Assembly (NCBI GenBank): GCA_028820655.1
Contig: JAPPIK010000032.1
Coordinates: 62,001-126,000 of the forward strand
Direction of reading: 5' to 3'
Source: Candidatus Poribacteria bacterium
GTDB lineage: Bacteria > Poribacteria > WGA-4E > JAJDTR01
DNA length: 64,000 nt
Part shown: piece after piece, positions 62,625-64,000 of the stretch
How positions within the stretch are numbered: the first letter of the stretch is position 1
How the letters are laid out: each line of letters opens with the position of its first letter
Position numbers and translations under genes: made by a program
The notes under the pieces: model-generated
What the model saw: only the letters and a program-made list of their open reading frames with translations
What the model was told of the DNA's origin: nothing
The model's database searches: none

Positions 62625-63671
62625 ATGATTCTCTTAACACGTGCCCTGTTGAAAATTGATAGGCGACTTTTCTTCATGCTTTTGTTGATCGTTCCCATGG
62701 GGTGTAGCATTCAGAGCGAAACTACACGTTCAACCTCCGGATTGGCTATCCTTATCATGCTAATCATGTTTGCGGCGTCCTTAGCGGCGGGTGCCATTCC
62801 ACTTCTAGGCATTCGTACCCGAACGAACCTGTTACGCTGGGCGACCAGCCTCGCTGCGGGGTTTTTAATCTCGTCCGCGTTGTTGGTTGCTTTACCGGAA
62901 GGATTCCGACTCGTAACTGGAGACGAGAGTTCAACTCACATTTCACATGTGAATGAAAGAAACACACAGCGAAACAACCACAATGAAGTCGATGGTCATG
63001 AACACAACCATAGACTCCCTGTCCGGCATTCGTTTAAGTTTGGCGCATACCAGACCGCGGGCCTTGCTCTGCTCATGGGATTTATGCTGATGCTGGTAAT
63101 TGAATCACTAGGCTTCGGTCATGATTTACATGAAGAGCACCATCACGAAGATGCCGGGGCGGACCATATACATCATCCATCGAGTGCGTCCTCGCGAGGA
63201 AAAGGTTTGGCAACGCCGATTGTGATTGGATTGAGTATCCATGCCCTCACCGATGGGTTGGCGATGGGGGCCGCGCTGACGACGAACTCCATTTCACTCA
63301 CGGTACCGCTTATGCTCGGGATAGTTATGCACAAGATGCCTGCGGCGTTTAGTCTTTCCGCATTTAGCCAACATTCCCATGGAAATGTCCGGCGCACATG
63401 GAAAGAGCTAATCGTTTTCAGCTTAGCCACACCGGTGGCGTTATTCATCGCGTGGCGTGTGTTGGGAGCCTTGGAAAGTTACTGGTTGGGTCTGGCAATA
63501 TTGACCTCCGCGGGCACTTTGCTCTATGTTGCAACCGTTGATGTATTGCCCAATGTCATTCATGGGGCGAATCGCAGGATGGTGTTTCTGCAAGTAGCCA
63601 TCGGTACGGCAGTAATTCTCGCCTTGTCACTTCTTCTTGAGTCTCTCGGTTTGGGAATACATCCTCATTGA
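62625..63671 (+). CDS. ZIP-family metal transporter
   Basis: A 348-residue polytopic protein of the ZIP family, which brings zinc or other divalent metals into the cytoplasm. After an N-terminal hydrophobic segment come the core helices; a His-rich loop (HEHNHRL and HEEHHHEDAGADHIHH) lies between helices. The metal-site helices read SIHALTDGLAMGAAL and MLGIVMHKMPAAFSLSAF. AAGGAG precedes the ATG, 15 bases after the ATPase stop. Import and export proteins in one operon is unusual; it may also work on a different metal or in the other direction. Confidence 0.9.
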   Translation: MILLTRALLKIDRRLFFMLLLIVPMGCSIQSETTRSTSGLAILIMLIMFAASLAAGAIPLLGIRTRTNLLRWATSLAAGFLISSALLVALPEGFRLVTGDESSTHISHVNERNTQRNNHNEVDGHEHNHRLPVRHSFKFGAYQTAGLALLMGFMLMLVIESLGFGHDLHEEHHHEDAGADHIHHPSSASSRGKGLATPIVIGLSIHALTDGLAMGAALTTNSISLTVPLMLGIVMHKMPAAFSLSAFSQHSHGNVRRTWKELIVFSLATPVALFIAWRVLGALESYWLGLAILTSAGTLLYVATVDVLPNVIHGANRRMVFLQVAIGTAVILALSLLLESLGLGIHPH

Positions 63672-63796
63672 ATTATCGGCAATGGGAAAGGGTGATTTGC
63701 TGCCGGAGGGTTCAAAATACATGATCTGATTTGAATGTACGTTGTGCTAATATCGAATCTGTCTCATTCCAAATATGATCCGTTTTGGAGAAAATA

Positions 63797-64000
63797 ATGA
63801 GAATTGACCGAATAGATGTGTATTACGTGAGTTTACCCTTGGTGTATCCGTGGCGCACGGCCTACGGCGAGGATCCAAGTATTCATTCCGTTCTCGTACG
63901 AATGGAATCCGAAGGTCAAGAGGGGTGGGGAGAAACGACGCCGCTGAAAGCCCCGGCATATACTCCCGAATCGGCAATGTCGGTATACCACAACATCGTC
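63797..64000 (+). CDS. Enolase-superfamily enzyme, 5' part
   Basis: The first 68 codons of a gene cut by the window end. GGAG lies seven bases before the ATG. The N-terminal capping domain is typical of mandelate-racemase/muconate-lactonising and o-succinylbenzoate-synthase-like enzymes: DVYYVSLPLVYPWRTAYGED, HSVLVRMESEGQEGWGE and TPLKAPAYTPES. The catalytic barrel with the Lys and Asp/Glu metal ligands lies outside, so the reaction cannot be assigned. Confidence 0.8.
   Translation, partial: MRIDRIDVYYVSLPLVYPWRTAYGEDPSIHSVLVRMESEGQEGWGETTPLKAPAYTPESAMSVYHNIV

Overview
The window is a contiguous chromosomal segment of a Gram-negative (diderm) bacterium of middling GC. The diderm assignment rests on a TonB-dependent receptor, a type II secretion (T2SS) cluster with secretin, an outer-membrane barrel fusion and lipoboxes. 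Gene content, dispersed short repeats rich in AAGCCCC(A)GCGGGG and the Rieske-TPP fusion remind me of Candidatus Poribacteria, but this is recollection, not a search. Promoters are clear sigma-70 types (TTGACN-17/18-TANNNT) and ribosome binding sites are mostly AGGAG-like. TGA is an ordinary stop here, for example in glpK and korA.

Layout. 1-7.2 kb: a PfkB sugar kinase, divergent from glpK followed with no gap by a sensor kinase, a sigma-54 response regulator and a Leu/Ile/Val-type binding protein. 7.7-10.4 kb: rhodanese and TonB receptor on the minus strand. 10.9-18.7 kb: envelope genes (TPR lipoprotein, CsgG-like lipoprotein, protease/beta-propeller/outer-membrane-barrel fusion, UPF0182 membrane protein) and a small DUF5069 gene. 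18.8-30.7 kb: housekeeping genes (pheA, yggS-proC-yggT, lspA, def-fmt-PASTA-rpe, a class V aminotransferase), plus a CPBP protein and a ceramidase-like protein. 31-44.7 kb: a T2SS operon in the order gspE-F-G-H-I-J-K-L-M-D. 44.7-45.4 kb: repeats and a gene fragment. 45.4-54.3 kb: mostly minus-strand metabolic genes (FGE-like, lipoate ligase family, Rieske-TPP fusion, class III aminotransferase, threonine-dehydratase-like) with argG on the plus strand. 54.4-59.7 kb: an uncharacterised protein, two CBS-domain proteins and a 2-oxoacid:ferredoxin oxidoreductase. 60-63.7 kb: a metal P-type ATPase and a ZIP transporter behind a promoter with an embedded palindrome. The window ends inside an enolase-superfamily gene.

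The most interesting observation is at 18410-18691. A gene with the best ribosome binding site in the window reads as a DUF5069 protein interrupted by one in-frame TGA exactly where I recall the family having a conserved Cys (Y-P-Cys-P). A perfect 7-bp hairpin with a UGGA loop lies 12 nt after the TGA, which fits the published bacterial SECIS pattern. This makes it a strong candidate for a selenocysteine-containing DUF5069 protein. The alternatives are a nonsense mutation or a sequencing error.

Other oddities are a secretin with six N1-like repeats and Arg-rich inserts, a ComEA-like helix-hairpin-helix segment in the GspM-like protein, a CPBP protein lacking its first catalytic Glu, an FGE-like protein lacking the catalytic cysteines, and a MITE-like repeat element present in two copies.
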